Source of the DNA: JAAFHB01 sp038236995
Lineage (GTDB): Bacteria; Bacteroidota; Bacteroidia; Bacteroidales; Prolixibacteraceae
DNA: 64,000 nucleotides
Direction: 5' to 3'
NCBI GenBank assembly: GCA_038236995.1
Contig: JBBRZE010000017.1
Span: 7,005 to 71,004, forward strand
Below the pieces are notes generated by a model that searched no databases, was not told the DNA's origin, and was given only the letters and a program-made list of their open reading frames with translations. A program made the position numbers and the translations under genes. Below are positions 1-8,973 of this stretch, in pieces; position 1 is the first letter of the stretch; each line of letters opens with the position of its first letter.

Positions 1-432
1 ACGGCTGGCGAGGAAGCTGCAAACGGCGCTGTAAAACTTGAATTGTCAGCTGATGGAAAGAGTATTAAAGAAGTCTGGAGAAATATAACAGTGACCAATG
101 CACAGGGCGGCTTTATCAAACTTGACAACCAGTTGTTCACCACTACAAAGAAAAAGAGATTGGTATGTGTTGATACAAACACCGGAAGCGTTATCGATTC
201 TATCCCGGGAAACAAAGGAGGCCTTATTTATGCCGACAACAAGTTTTATTGTTACAACGAAACGGGCGACGTGAAACTGATTAAGTTTGAAAACAATAAA
301 TTTGTCGAAATCAGCAAATTCAAAGTAGAGAAAGGGACCAAGGAACATTTCTCACATCCGGTTATTGCCAACGGAACAATGTATATCAGGCACGGAAGGT
401 CCTTAATGGCTTATGACATTCAGGAAAATTAA
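1..432 (+). CDS. PQQ-like beta-propeller protein, C-terminal part (5' end outside window)
   Basis: The frame is open from base 1 to the TAA at 430-432, so the gene begins upstream of the window. The visible 143 residues contain short beta-strand-rich repeats of the kind 'LVCVDTNTGSVIDSIPG' followed by 'GGLIYADNKFYCYNETGDV' and end with 'GTMYIRHGRSLMAYDI'. These look like blades of a PQQ-like or WD40-like propeller (BamB/quinoprotein-dehydrogenase type). The N-terminus and any signal peptide are not visible, so enzyme versus scaffold cannot be decided. It lies 10 bp upstream of a diheme lipoprotein and probably shares its transcript. Confidence 0.7.
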   Translation, partial: TAGEEAANGAVKLELSADGKSIKEVWRNITVTNAQGGFIKLDNQLFTTTKKKRLVCVDTNTGSVIDSIPGNKGGLIYADNKFYCYNETGDVKLIKFENNKFVEISKFKVEKGTKEHFSHPVIANGTMYIRHGRSLMAYDIQEN

Positions 433-442
433 AACATTTAAA

Positions 443-913
443 ATGATGAACATTAAATTGAAAGCTACACTTATTTTGACTTTTTCGCTGTTGGTAATGA
501 TACTTCTGTCGTGCCAAAAAGAAAATGGGGAGAATGAATCAAAAATCAGCTCAAATGGTACGAGCAGGAGTCATCATACGGGACAAGACTGTATGGGTTG
601 TCATTCCAGTGGTGGTTCAGGTGAGGGATGGTTTACTGTTGCAGGAACCGTTTATGATGTCGCAAAAATTAACGTCTATCCCAATACAACAGTAAATTTA
701 TATACAGGGATTAACGGGACAGGAACATTAAAATACACCATATCGGGCGATGCCCTGAGCAATTTCTACACCACGCAAAACATCGACTTTGGGAGCGGAC
801 TATACCCGTCAGTACAGGGAAGTGCAGCACCTAAACATATGACAACCGCCATTACCAATGGGAAATGCAACAGTTGTCATGGTGTTTCAACAGATAAAAT
901 CTGGACAAACTAG
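443..913 (+). CDS. Diheme c-type cytochrome lipoprotein
   Basis: A 156-residue secreted lipoprotein. Its hydrophobic leader ends in a lipobox around 'MILLSC'. It has two CxxCH heme sites, CMGCH shortly after the lipid anchor and CNSCH near the C-terminus. The roughly 80 residues between them look like an all-beta sandwich ('FTVAGTVYDVAKINVYPNT'), similar to carboxypeptidase-regulatory-like or Ig-like domains. An ATG at 413 is in frame but overlaps the upstream gene; ATG 443 (or 446) directly precedes the signal peptide and is preferred. It is probably a periplasmic or outer-membrane electron carrier. No specific family was recognised. A strong terminator follows. Confidence 0.75.
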   Translation: MMNIKLKATLILTFSLLVMILLSCQKENGENESKISSNGTSRSHHTGQDCMGCHSSGGSGEGWFTVAGTVYDVAKINVYPNTTVNLYTGINGTGTLKYTISGDALSNFYTTQNIDFGSGLYPSVQGSAAPKHMTTAITNGKCNSCHGVSTDKIWTN

Positions 914-928
914 GAATTCTTTGAAAAA

Positions 929-966
929 ATAAACCCTGAAGGTTTTAAAAGCCTTCAGGGTTTTAT
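929..966. terminator. Bidirectional intrinsic terminator
   Basis: A perfect 12-bp inverted repeat, AAACCCTGAAGG (931-942) and CCTTCAGGGTTT (952-963), with a 9-nt loop. A-rich sequence lies on the left and T-rich on the right, so it can end both the diheme lipoprotein transcript (+) and the pepD transcript (-). Confidence 0.9.
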
Positions 967-994
967 ATTATTACTATTTAAACAGAGACCGAAA

Positions 995-2455
995 TTATTT
1001 TACCGGTGCATTCTTCAGTACCTCAACAAGGAAATCCCAGAATTTCAGAACCGAAGGGATGTTAACCCTTTCATCAGGTGAATGGGGAGAACGCATTGTA
1101 GGTCCGAATGAAATCATATCCCAGTTAGGATAAACAGCACCCAGAATTCCACATTCCAGTCCGGCGTGAATACCTAAAACCGCTGGTGTCTTACCAAATT
1201 TACTTTCGTAGATCTCCTTCATCTGTTTCAGAATCTGGGAATCCATATTTGGTTTCCAACCCGGGTATCCCCCATCGAATGATACCATCGCACCACCCAA
1301 AGCAAAAACACTGTCAACCTGTTCAACCAAATCTTCTTTTGCAGATTCAACTGAACTGCGTAAAAGGCATTTGACAAAAATCACCCCTTTTTGCGATTTA
1401 ACGGTTGAAAGGTTTGTTGAAGTTTCAACCATCCCGGCCATACCGTCTGACATCCTGATCACACCATTCGGACAACCATAAACAGAATCGATCAAATCGT
1501 CCTGAACGCGTTCTTCGATCATCGATTGTGGCTGTTCTGTTTCTTCCAATTTAAAACTGAGTGTTGGCTCGACCGCGCCTAATTCGAACTGATAAATCGA
1601 TTCGTAACGTTTTACGGCCTTTTTAAGCTGATCAACATTTTCTTCCGGAACTAATACGATCGCATAACCTTCGCGAGGAATTGCATTGCGCATTCCGCCG
1701 CCATTGATGTCAGCAAGACGAACATCGAGTTCACGTGTGGCATATTTCAAAAAACGGATCAACAACTTATTGGCATTGCCCCTTCCGAGACTAATATCGA
1801 GTCCTGAGTGTCCGCCCTTCAAACCTGAAACAGTCAGTTTAAACGGTTTAAGAACTTCGGGTACAATCACCTCATCGTATTCAAATTCGATATTTGCATT
1901 GATACCTCCGGCGCAACCAACATAGAGTTCACCCTCTTCTTCAGAGTCCATATTGAGCAGAATATCACCTTTCAGCCAATTGGCTTTCAATCCTATTGCA
2001 CCAGTCATGCCTGTCTCTTCATCACAGGTGAAGATTGCTTCAATCGGACCATGAACCAGGTTTTTTGCTGCAAGAACGGCCATTGCACTTGCAACACCAA
2101 TTCCATTATCAGCTCCAAGCGTTGTTCCACGGGCACGAACCCAATCGCCATCAATAAAGGCATCAATAGGATCCTTCTCGAAATCGTGGGCAGTACCGCT
2201 ATTTTTTTGAGGAACCATATCAAGATGCCCCTGAAGGATCATTCCTTTGCGATTTTCCATACCAGCCGTAGCAGGTTTGCGGATCAGTACATTTCCAACG
2301 CTATCTTTTTCAGTCACAAGGCCCAGGCTTTTGCCAAAATCAACCATAAATGCCTGAATCTTCTCCTCCTTTTTCGAAGGACGCGGAACCTGTGTCAGTT
2401 TATAAAAGTTTTCCCAAACCGCTTTGGGTTCAATATTTGCAATTTCTTTAGACAT
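995..2455 (-). CDS. pepD: Aminoacyl-histidine dipeptidase (M20 family, PepD)
   Basis: A cytosolic di-zinc dipeptidase of 486 residues that cleaves Xaa-His and other dipeptides. Metal-site signatures of the M20 family are visible: GHLDM at 76-80 (His77, Asp79), GADNGIG around Asp116, and DEETG at 145-149 (Glu146 as general base). The C-terminal 'GIHAGLECG' and 'GPTMRSPHSPDE' segments supply the last zinc ligand and substrate contacts. Length is normal for bacterial PepD. The start is 26 bp downstream of the stop of the MFS transporter on the same strand, so the two are probably co-transcribed, which would fit uptake or exchange of dipeptides feeding this enzyme. Confidence 0.93.
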   Translation of the reverse strand: MSKEIANIEPKAVWENFYKLTQVPRPSKKEEKIQAFMVDFGKSLGLVTEKDSVGNVLIRKPATAGMENRKGMILQGHLDMVPQKNSGTAHDFEKDPIDAFIDGDWVRARGTTLGADNGIGVASAMAVLAAKNLVHGPIEAIFTCDEETGMTGAIGLKANWLKGDILLNMDSEEEGELYVGCAGGINANIEFEYDEVIVPEVLKPFKLTVSGLKGGHSGLDISLGRGNANKLLIRFLKYATRELDVRLADINGGGMRNAIPREGYAIVLVPEENVDQLKKAVKRYESIYQFELGAVEPTLSFKLEETEQPQSMIEERVQDDLIDSVYGCPNGVIRMSDGMAGMVETSTNLSTVKSQKGVIFVKCLLRSSVESAKEDLVEQVDSVFALGGAMVSFDGGYPGWKPNMDSQILKQMKEIYESKFGKTPAVLGIHAGLECGILGAVYPNWDMISFGPTMRSPHSPDERVNIPSVLKFWDFLVEVLKNAPVK

Positions 2456-2481
2456 AAATTTTTATTTAAGTGTTCAAGTAA

Positions 2482-4047
2482 TTAATGTTTAGAGCTTGAG
2501 GGAAACTCAAGACCATATCCTTGTTTTTTGTCAGCCTTCTTAAGCAATGCCGCAAGAAAGATCGAAATAATACCGCAAACTACGAGTGCCATGATCGGTA
2601 TTGTATAATCGTAAACATCTTTGCCTGCGCGAATCGCGGCCAGTTTATCGTGATTTGCCAAATCGAGTACAGCCCCTATTCCCCAGAAGAAAAGACCAAG
2701 TCCCCAGTTTTGAACGGTGAACATGGTTGCATAAGCAGTTCCCAACCGTTTTTCAGCAACTATTTTAGCAACGGAAGGCCACATAGCGGCCGGAACCAGT
2801 GCAAATGCAATACCTAAACTCACAAGGGCTGCATATCCAAGTGTTACACTGTTTGAAAGTGACAGAGACAAATGTGCGAAAATCAACAGACAAGAACCAA
2901 GCATCATTAAAGATGCCGCTTTCCCCTTTTTATCGACAATGTTTCCGAAGATGGGGGTAAAGACAATTGTACCAAGCGGAATCAAAGATGCCGTTTTAGG
3001 TCCGTTGTGAAGCCAAACCTGCAAAATATCCCAGAAATTATAGATGATAAGTGCAAAAGTAGCCACCAGTGTAAAAGTAAATACTTTACGAATGGTCAGA
3101 TCCTTGATGCGTGAAGGAACGATAGAAAAAGCCAGTGCAAAAACAAACAAGATCAGGTAAACACCGACAATACCCAAAGCTTCACTTCCAAAAATCATCA
3201 CAGAACCTTCGGCAGGTAATATAGAGGTAAACCCGAATTTATTAATCAGCATATCCGGTGCATACTGGATAAACGGAAAAACAGCAGCGTAAAACGTAAC
3301 ACAAAGCAGGGTAATATAAATGAATGATTTGTCCGTTATTAATTTGACAAAATCGGAGAAACGAAACTCTTCATCTTCAACTTCAGTTCCGGGCAGGATC
3401 GCTCCTTTTGCCTGACGGTCAATCCGTGCATCAAAAAAGGTATAGATGACAAACATGATAAAAGAAAGGGCGATCAGTGTAGCGGCAAAAGTAACTGCCG
3501 GAGAAAAACGACCGCCTCCAAGATCAAGTGAAGTTGCCATTCCCAGCGCTGTCCCCAAACGGCCAAATCCTATATTAATTGCCATGGCGAGTGCCATCTC
3601 GTATCCTTTAAACCATTTCACGATGGTTCGGGTGGCCAGAACACATAAAATCTCGAGTCCCGATCCAAACATGATCCTCCCGATAATCATCATCGTTAGA
3701 ATAGTGCTTTTATCATCACCGAAAAAACCTGCAGCAGCAAGGGCAGTAGTGGCGGCTCCTATTGTAGCTAGTACCCCAAAGACATAACCCGTAAGACGTA
3801 TCCCCCATTTATCGAGAATAAATCCTCCGACTAAAATCATCCCAAACATGTTCGCAATGGTCGTCAGTCCGATAATCCGGCCAAACTCTTCGCTCGAAAA
3901 TCCCATTTCCGACTCCATGATTCCTTTCAGTCCTGACATAAAGTCCTGGAACCAATAGGTTGAAAAGGTCAAACCAGATATCAAAATAAGTACAAACCAA
4001 CGCATTGCAGCCGAATCACGCATGGTTTTGTTGACAACTACAGCCAT
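2482..4047 (-). CDS. MFS transporter, MFSD1-like
   Basis: A 521-residue inner-membrane protein with about 12 hydrophobic helices and the major-facilitator loop motif 'GGFILDKWGIRLTG' after helix 2. The second half repeats the pattern ('GNIVDKKGKAASLM'). The sequence 'LINKFGF' followed by a conserved 'PAAMWPSVAKIV' late helix resembles the MFSD1-type branch, whose animal member exports dipeptides from lysosomes. That resemblance is from memory and not searched. It sits directly upstream of pepD on the same strand, so dipeptide transport is a reasonable inference. Alternative: transport of another small anion or organic acid. Confidence 0.8.
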   Translation of the reverse strand: MAVVVNKTMRDSAAMRWFVLILISGLTFSTYWFQDFMSGLKGIMESEMGFSSEEFGRIIGLTTIANMFGMILVGGFILDKWGIRLTGYVFGVLATIGAATTALAAAGFFGDDKSTILTMMIIGRIMFGSGLEILCVLATRTIVKWFKGYEMALAMAINIGFGRLGTALGMATSLDLGGGRFSPAVTFAATLIALSFIMFVIYTFFDARIDRQAKGAILPGTEVEDEEFRFSDFVKLITDKSFIYITLLCVTFYAAVFPFIQYAPDMLINKFGFTSILPAEGSVMIFGSEALGIVGVYLILFVFALAFSIVPSRIKDLTIRKVFTFTLVATFALIIYNFWDILQVWLHNGPKTASLIPLGTIVFTPIFGNIVDKKGKAASLMMLGSCLLIFAHLSLSLSNSVTLGYAALVSLGIAFALVPAAMWPSVAKIVAEKRLGTAYATMFTVQNWGLGLFFWGIGAVLDLANHDKLAAIRAGKDVYDYTIPIMALVVCGIISIFLAALLKKADKKQGYGLEFPSSSKH

Positions 4048-4150
4048 AAAAGTTAAATTATAAAATTTTTAAATTGATTTTAGCGGCGCAATATAGTTAA
4101 AAACGGGTGATTTAATATAGGTTAAAAATCATTAAACGAAAGGTTCAGCA

Positions 4151-4186
4151 AAAAAGGCCAAAGGTGATTAAACCTCTGGCCTTTTA
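4151..4186 (-). terminator. Intrinsic terminator of the nnr/DUF4831 transcript
   Basis: An imperfect inverted repeat: AAAAAGGCCA (4151-4160) pairs with TGGCCTTTT (4177-4185), extended by AAGGT/ACCTC with one mismatch. On the minus strand it ends in a T-run. It lies 35 bp after the DUF4831 stop and ahead of the separate MFS-pepD unit. Confidence 0.75.
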
Positions 4187-4220
4187 CATTTTATTACATT
4201 ACAATACTCTTCCGCTTATT

Positions 4221-5327
4221 TCAATTTCCGATATGTTTTATGGCACCTGTAACAGGATGGAATTCAATTGAATATTCTCCGTTTGTTAATCCGTCAGGAA
4301 CAGGAGTAACCACACCAAACTGCGCCATCGAAAGTCGTGCCTGGGCAAGAACATCACTACCATTGAGCAAACGTGCAACTACGATTCCCGGCGTTCTGTA
4401 AACCAAACCATTCGACGAAGTTTCACCAGCCACAGGTATCGCTTTCTGCTCACCATTGCGAATAAGATCGGCATTGGCATCCAACTCAAGCATAATCGGT
4501 TTTCCCGAAACGTTACTTTCAGGTAATATACCACCGTTGGCTGAGAACCTGAAGGCAACAATTCCTTTGCTCCCTTTGGCATCCGGAACAACTTCGAATA
4601 TATATTTATGCGATGATTTAAAAGACTTTCCAATAAAAAGACTTTCGTAATCACCAATAATTTTATCCAATTCTTCTACCATTACCTGGTATGCTTTTCC
4701 GTCAGGAGGAAGTTTATCATATTTCGCCGCCAGTGTAAGCGCTTTGCGTTTACGCAATTTCAAAATATCATGAGCCGCTTCGGCTGCCTTTTCTTCGAAA
4801 GTTTTCAATTTATCACCCGTCCGGCGGGTTGTATCTTTCCCTTCTATAAAAGAATTCATCGACAAATCGGGCCAGATCTCCCGGGGAATCTCAACATCCG
4901 GAGTAAAATCAGATGTGTAGGTCTTGGCAGATTCTCCTTTTACAGAACTATTGATACCAATCAGAACACCATTTTCCGATAAACTAATCATAGATGCAAT
5001 TGCACCCGTTGCCTTATGCATTTCCGATGGATCAGGTTCACCAAAAGTTTCCAATTTCAAATCTTTGATCTTCCATAACTCAGCATCCGAAGTTGCAGCG
5101 TTCTTCACACCAAGATATTTCAATGCAAATTCACTGTAAGGTCCCTTGAAAAACTTCTCCTGCGATACCTCAGCGATAACACGTATGCCGGTTCGGGGCA
5201 AACTATAGATAACGCCACCGTTAAAAATACCTAATTCGGAAGCTGATTTCTTTTTATCACTCCTTTGCGCAGTCAGGTTTCCGGCAATCAGAAAAGAGGT
5301 TAATAACAAAATTGCGATTCGTCTCAT
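4221..5327 (-). CDS. DUF4831 family secreted protein
   Basis: A 368-residue protein with an N-terminal Sec signal peptide ending near 'AGNLTAQ'. The opening of the mature protein, 'GGVIYSLPRTGIRVIAEV' and then 'GPYSEFALKYLGV', matches my memory of the Bacteroidota-only DUF4831 family, whose function is unknown. The rest is mixed alpha/beta with a charged middle ('ILKLRKRKALTLAAKYDKLPPDG') and no recognisable catalytic motif. It follows the NAD(P)H-hydrate repair gene by 47 bp on the same strand and is followed by a terminator, so it is the last gene of that unit. Confidence 0.8.
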   Translation of the reverse strand: MRRIAILLLTSFLIAGNLTAQRSDKKKSASELGIFNGGVIYSLPRTGIRVIAEVSQEKFFKGPYSEFALKYLGVKNAATSDAELWKIKDLKLETFGEPDPSEMHKATGAIASMISLSENGVLIGINSSVKGESAKTYTSDFTPDVEIPREIWPDLSMNSFIEGKDTTRRTGDKLKTFEEKAAEAAHDILKLRKRKALTLAAKYDKLPPDGKAYQVMVEELDKIIGDYESLFIGKSFKSSHKYIFEVVPDAKGSKGIVAFRFSANGGILPESNVSGKPIMLELDANADLIRNGEQKAIPVAGETSSNGLVYRTPGIVVARLLNGSDVLAQARLSMAQFGVVTPVPDGLTNGEYSIEFHPVTGAIKHIGN

Positions 5328-5374
5328 TATTATTATTTTAAATTACTATTTCCAACTCAACACCATTTAATCTT

Positions 5375-6931
5375 TCAAAATTGACTCTTTTTTTTGGCTT
5401 TCCCAAAATCATCATCACTTTTAAGATGCCCAAAAGCCCGGCCAAGCCCATCAGCAATATCACTTGCAAGCAATGATTCCTCAGATAATCCGGAATCAGA
5501 AACGGACAAATCGCCGGAGACACTGTGAAGATAAACGCCCAGAATTGCAGCCTCCTCAGGTACATAACCTTGTGCAAGCAATCCGGTCAGAACCCCTGTC
5601 AGCACATCGCCACTTCCACCTGTAGCCATACCAGGATTGCCGCGAACGTTGAACCAGCAATTGCCATTGGGCAAAACAATGACTGTATATGCTCCTTTCA
5701 AAATCAGAACTATTCGATGGATTTTGGCGAAACTCATTGCGAGCTTTAACCTATCAAAATCGGATGCAGCATGTCCTGCCAGTCGCTCAAATTCGAGTGG
5801 ATGGGGTGTTAGAATTGATCCTTCAGGAAGCAATTCAATCATTTCAAAGTTCTCAGAAATCAGATTGAGCGCATCGGCATCCACCACTACCGGAGCATGG
5901 TAATTTTCCAAAAGCAACTCCAATGCATTAGCTGTCTGATTGGCTTTGCCGATTCCAGGTCCGATCCCGATTGCTTTAAAACTGGTCAGTTCGGGAATGC
6001 CTGAAATTAAGTTTTCGGATTTATCAATGCTTACCATCGCTTCGGGTACAGCAATTTGCAGAATTTGATTGCCCGATCTTGGAATATGAACAGTGAGTAA
6101 ACCGACTCCTGACCGGAGGCAACCTTTTGCAGCGAGAATAGCTGCACCCATTTTCCCATAGCTTCCTGCCATTAAAAGGGCATGCCCGTAGGTTCCTTTA
6201 TGCGAAAACCTCTTCCTGGGCTTCAGCAATGAAACCATTGATTTGTAATCAGAATAGTGCCAGGGAGTTTGGGTTTGGGCAATTGCGTCGAGATGTAAAT
6301 TGATAGGAATCACTTTCCAAATACCCGTAAACTGTTCATTATCTTTAAAAAAGAAGCTCAGTTTTGGAAACTCCAAGGTGAGAGTATAGGTTGCATGAAT
6401 AATTGAATCAGGATCAATCCCACTATTGTCCTCACCCATTAGCCCGGAGGGAATATCGATGGATACGATTGGTATACCTGCCTGGTTGAGGTGCTTCACG
6501 AGCTGTGCAGGAAAGCCGGAGAGTGGATGCGATAAACCAGCACCGAATAAACCGTCAATAATCAAATCATATGGATGAAGTTCCGGGAGTGGTTCATCAG
6601 GATTCCAATTGATGGTCTTCACATCAGCCAAGATTTTCAACCTGTCAAGATTGATTAAAAACAAATCAGTGAACTTCTTACCTGAATCAGGAATATAAAC
6701 ATCGACCTTATAGTTTTTCGCAGCCAGCATACGCGAAACAGCCAATGCATCACCACCATTATTCCCGGGTCCGGCAATAACTGCAATTCGATGAGTGCTA
6801 TCAAAGTATAATTCAATCCATTTGGCAAGTGGTTCCGATGCACGTTCCATCAGATCAATCGCATCAATGGGCTCATTTTCTATCGTATACCGATCGAGTT
6901 CAGCAATTTGAGAGGTGGTAAAAAATTTCAT
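5375..6931 (-). CDS. nnr: Bifunctional NAD(P)H-hydrate epimerase / ADP-dependent dehydratase
   Basis: A metabolite-repair enzyme of 518 residues that restores damaged NADH/NADPH hydrates. The N-terminal half is the YjeF epimerase domain with 'GPGNNGGDALAVSRML' near residue 55. The C-terminal half is the ribokinase-like dehydratase with 'TPHPLEFERLAG' and the nucleotide-binding 'GMATGGSGDVLTGVLTGLL'. Both halves are intact. The start ATG at 6931 is preceded by a minus-strand TAAATTTG box (6961-6954), divergent from the POT transporter. Confidence 0.95.
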   Translation of the reverse strand: MKFFTTSQIAELDRYTIENEPIDAIDLMERASEPLAKWIELYFDSTHRIAVIAGPGNNGGDALAVSRMLAAKNYKVDVYIPDSGKKFTDLFLINLDRLKILADVKTINWNPDEPLPELHPYDLIIDGLFGAGLSHPLSGFPAQLVKHLNQAGIPIVSIDIPSGLMGEDNSGIDPDSIIHATYTLTLEFPKLSFFFKDNEQFTGIWKVIPINLHLDAIAQTQTPWHYSDYKSMVSLLKPRKRFSHKGTYGHALLMAGSYGKMGAAILAAKGCLRSGVGLLTVHIPRSGNQILQIAVPEAMVSIDKSENLISGIPELTSFKAIGIGPGIGKANQTANALELLLENYHAPVVVDADALNLISENFEMIELLPEGSILTPHPLEFERLAGHAASDFDRLKLAMSFAKIHRIVLILKGAYTVIVLPNGNCWFNVRGNPGMATGGSGDVLTGVLTGLLAQGYVPEEAAILGVYLHSVSGDLSVSDSGLSEESLLASDIADGLGRAFGHLKSDDDFGKAKKKSQF

Positions 6932-6953
6932 ATGGTGTTGTTTTTACTACTTT

Positions 6954-6961
6954 CAAATTTA
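6954..6961 (-). promoter_or_regulatory. -7 promoter box for nnr
   Basis: The plus-strand text CAAATTTA reads TAAATTTG on the minus strand and fits the Bacteroidota -7 consensus TAnnTTTG. It ends 23 bp upstream of the nnr start codon. No clear -33 element was seen. Confidence 0.5.
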
Positions 6962-7068
6962 CGAAGAAATCGTTTGGTGGCAAACAAAGATGGCAGGAGG
7001 TTCAATAAATGCTTCCGGTCTCCTCAAAACATGACTTTTAACAGTATTACGACACCAAAAAAGATCGC

Positions 7069-7076
7069 TATATTTG
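7069..7076 (+). promoter_or_regulatory. -7 promoter box for the POT transporter
   Basis: TATATTTG matches TAnnTTTG exactly and lies 41 bp upstream of the transporter start. Together with the nnr box it makes 6932-7117 a divergent promoter region. Confidence 0.6.
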
Positions 7077-7117
7077 CCGCAATTAATCATTCTTTCACTC
7101 CTTAAACAATTTTTTTT

Positions 7118-8785
7118 ATGCTTAAAGGACATCCCAAAGGGCTCATCGTTGCCTTTTTTGCCAATATGGGCGAACGGTTCGGGTATTATACCATGCTGGC
7201 CATTTTTGTACTCTATCTTCAGGCAAAGTTCGGTTTCTCGACTGCCGAAGCAGGCGGAATATACGGCAGTTTTTTGTTCGGAATTTATTTTTTGCCTTTA
7301 CTCGGAGGATATGTGGCAGACAACGTACTGGGGTATGGGAAAACAATAACAATCGGTATTGTCATCATGTTTCTGGGCTATACACTGTTGGCGATGCCCG
7401 GATTAGGAATCGGGGTAGTTTATTCCGCCCTTGCTGTAATTTCGCTCGGAACCGGATTTTTTAAAGGAAATCTACAGGCACTTGTCGGAAACATGTATGA
7501 TGATCCGAAATACAGCGCAAACCGCGACAATGCCTTCAACATTTTCTACATGGGAATTAATATTGGGGCATTCTTTGCACCATCGGCAGCTGAAGCAATC
7601 GGAAACTGGGTACTCAAAGGAAAAGGGCTTACCTACGATTCTTCAATTCCGCATATGGCCCATCAGTTTCTGAATGGTAAACTGGATGATGTAAGCAAAC
7701 TGACTCAGTTGGCACATGCACAAATGGGACCTAATTTCACCGATTTGACAACCTTTTCAAAAACATATATCGATGTTTTGGCCAGTTCCTACAATGCTGG
7801 TTTTGCAGTTGCTGCTGCCAGTATGGTTGTTTCCTTTTTGATTTTTATCGGATTTAAAAAATATTATAAACAAGCCGACGTTACAGAAAAGCAAAAATCG
7901 AAATCGGAAGATCTAAAAAGTAAGATGGTAGTTCTTACCTATCAGCAAACCCGTGAGCGGCTGATTGCACTGGGATTGGTTTTCTTCGTAGTGATGTTTT
8001 TCTGGATGGCCTTCCATCAAAATGGTTTCACGATGACCATCTTTGCCCGCGACTATACCCAGCTGGGACACGTTGCCCCCAGCACGTATGTACTTTTCGA
8101 TTTAAGCCAATTGTTGCCTATTTTGTTTGCCATAATCGGTTCAATCCTGTTTTTCGTTGGAAAAGGAAGTAACCAGAAATTAATTGGGGGCGGGCTTTTT
8201 ATTGCTGGTGTTGCGCTTGCATATTATATGATTAGTTCTTTCACTGGCGATTACACCATCACACCACAGAAATTTCAACAATTCAACCCGATATTTATTG
8301 TATTCCTCACTCCTGTAATTATTGGATTTTTTACCTGGCTCCGGAACAAGGGAAAAGAACCTTCGGCTCCAAAGAAGATCGGGATTGGGATGCTCTTTAC
8401 TGCAGTCGGATTTGGTCTTTTGATTGCAGCTTCAATGGGACTTACTTCACCTGGACAATTGAATGGTGGCACATCAGAAAACCTCGTTTCACCGTTTTTT
8501 CTGATTAATACTTATTTGATTTTAACAGTAGCTGAATTGTTTCTTAGTCCTATCGGGATATCATTTGTGTCGAAAGTTGCTCCTCCTAAATACAAAGGTT
8601 TGGCGCAGGGTGGTTGGCTTGGGGCAACTGCTTTTGGTAACCTTGCAGCAGGTTTAATTGGCATCCTTTGGGACAAAATTGAATTGTGGCAGTTCTTCGC
8701 TATTTTAGTAGTGATGTGTTTGTTATCTGCAACTTTCATCTTCAGTATTTTGAAACGCCTTGAAGCTGCAACGGGGAATAAATAA
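7118..8785 (+). CDS. Proton-coupled oligopeptide transporter (POT/PTR family)
   Basis: A 555-residue inner-membrane protein with 12 or more helices that imports di- and tripeptides with protons. The family N-terminal motif appears as 'NMGERFGYYTMLAIFVLYL' in helix 1, followed by 'GGYVADNVLGYGKTI' and 'KGNLQALVGNMYDD' with the PTR2 signature 'FNIFYMGINIGAF'. In the usual ExxER proton-coupling motif the first Glu is Asn here (N16-M-G-E-R20). An insertion of about 60 polar residues lies between helices 5 and 6. It is a single-gene unit between a promoter box and a terminator. Confidence 0.92.
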   Translation: MLKGHPKGLIVAFFANMGERFGYYTMLAIFVLYLQAKFGFSTAEAGGIYGSFLFGIYFLPLLGGYVADNVLGYGKTITIGIVIMFLGYTLLAMPGLGIGVVYSALAVISLGTGFFKGNLQALVGNMYDDPKYSANRDNAFNIFYMGINIGAFFAPSAAEAIGNWVLKGKGLTYDSSIPHMAHQFLNGKLDDVSKLTQLAHAQMGPNFTDLTTFSKTYIDVLASSYNAGFAVAAASMVVSFLIFIGFKKYYKQADVTEKQKSKSEDLKSKMVVLTYQQTRERLIALGLVFFVVMFFWMAFHQNGFTMTIFARDYTQLGHVAPSTYVLFDLSQLLPILFAIIGSILFFVGKGSNQKLIGGGLFIAGVALAYYMISSFTGDYTITPQKFQQFNPIFIVFLTPVIIGFFTWLRNKGKEPSAPKKIGIGMLFTAVGFGLLIAASMGLTSPGQLNGGTSENLVSPFFLINTYLILTVAELFLSPIGISFVSKVAPPKYKGLAQGGWLGATAFGNLAAGLIGILWDKIELWQFFAILVVMCLLSATFIFSILKRLEAATGNK

Positions 8786-8857
8786 ATCTCCTTATTCGAC
8801 GGACATCCAGTTGTTAACTTGAGAACGTTACAATTTAGATCTCAAAATATTTCAATA

Positions 8858-8891
8858 TTAAAGCCGGACCTTTAAAAAGTCCGGCTTTTTA
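8858..8891 (+). terminator. Intrinsic terminator after the POT transporter
   Basis: The stem AAAGCCGGAC (8860-8869) pairs with GTCCGGCTTT (8879-8888), followed by a T-run. It lies 75 bp after the transporter stop. Confidence 0.9.
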
Positions 8892-8926
8892 TACTTCAAA
8901 TCACGGTATCTGGAAAATTCTGTTGA

Positions 8927-8957
8927 TTTGTTTCGTGGATGCGAAACTCTATCTTTG
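8927..8957 (+). promoter_or_regulatory. Complete -33/-7 promoter for the SEC-C protein
   Basis: TTTG at 8927-8930 and TATCTTTG at 8950-8957 are separated by 19 bp, the spacing expected for the primary sigma factor of Bacteroidota. Transcription should begin near 8963. An in-frame ATG at 8923 would lie upstream of that, so translation must start at 8974 or 8977. Confidence 0.8.
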
Positions 8958-8973
8958 CGCCGAAAATAATATC

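Noticed and set aside
8923..8973. N-terminal extension of the SEC-C protein from ATG 8923
   Set aside because: It spans a complete -33/-7 promoter, so it would lie upstream of the transcription start.
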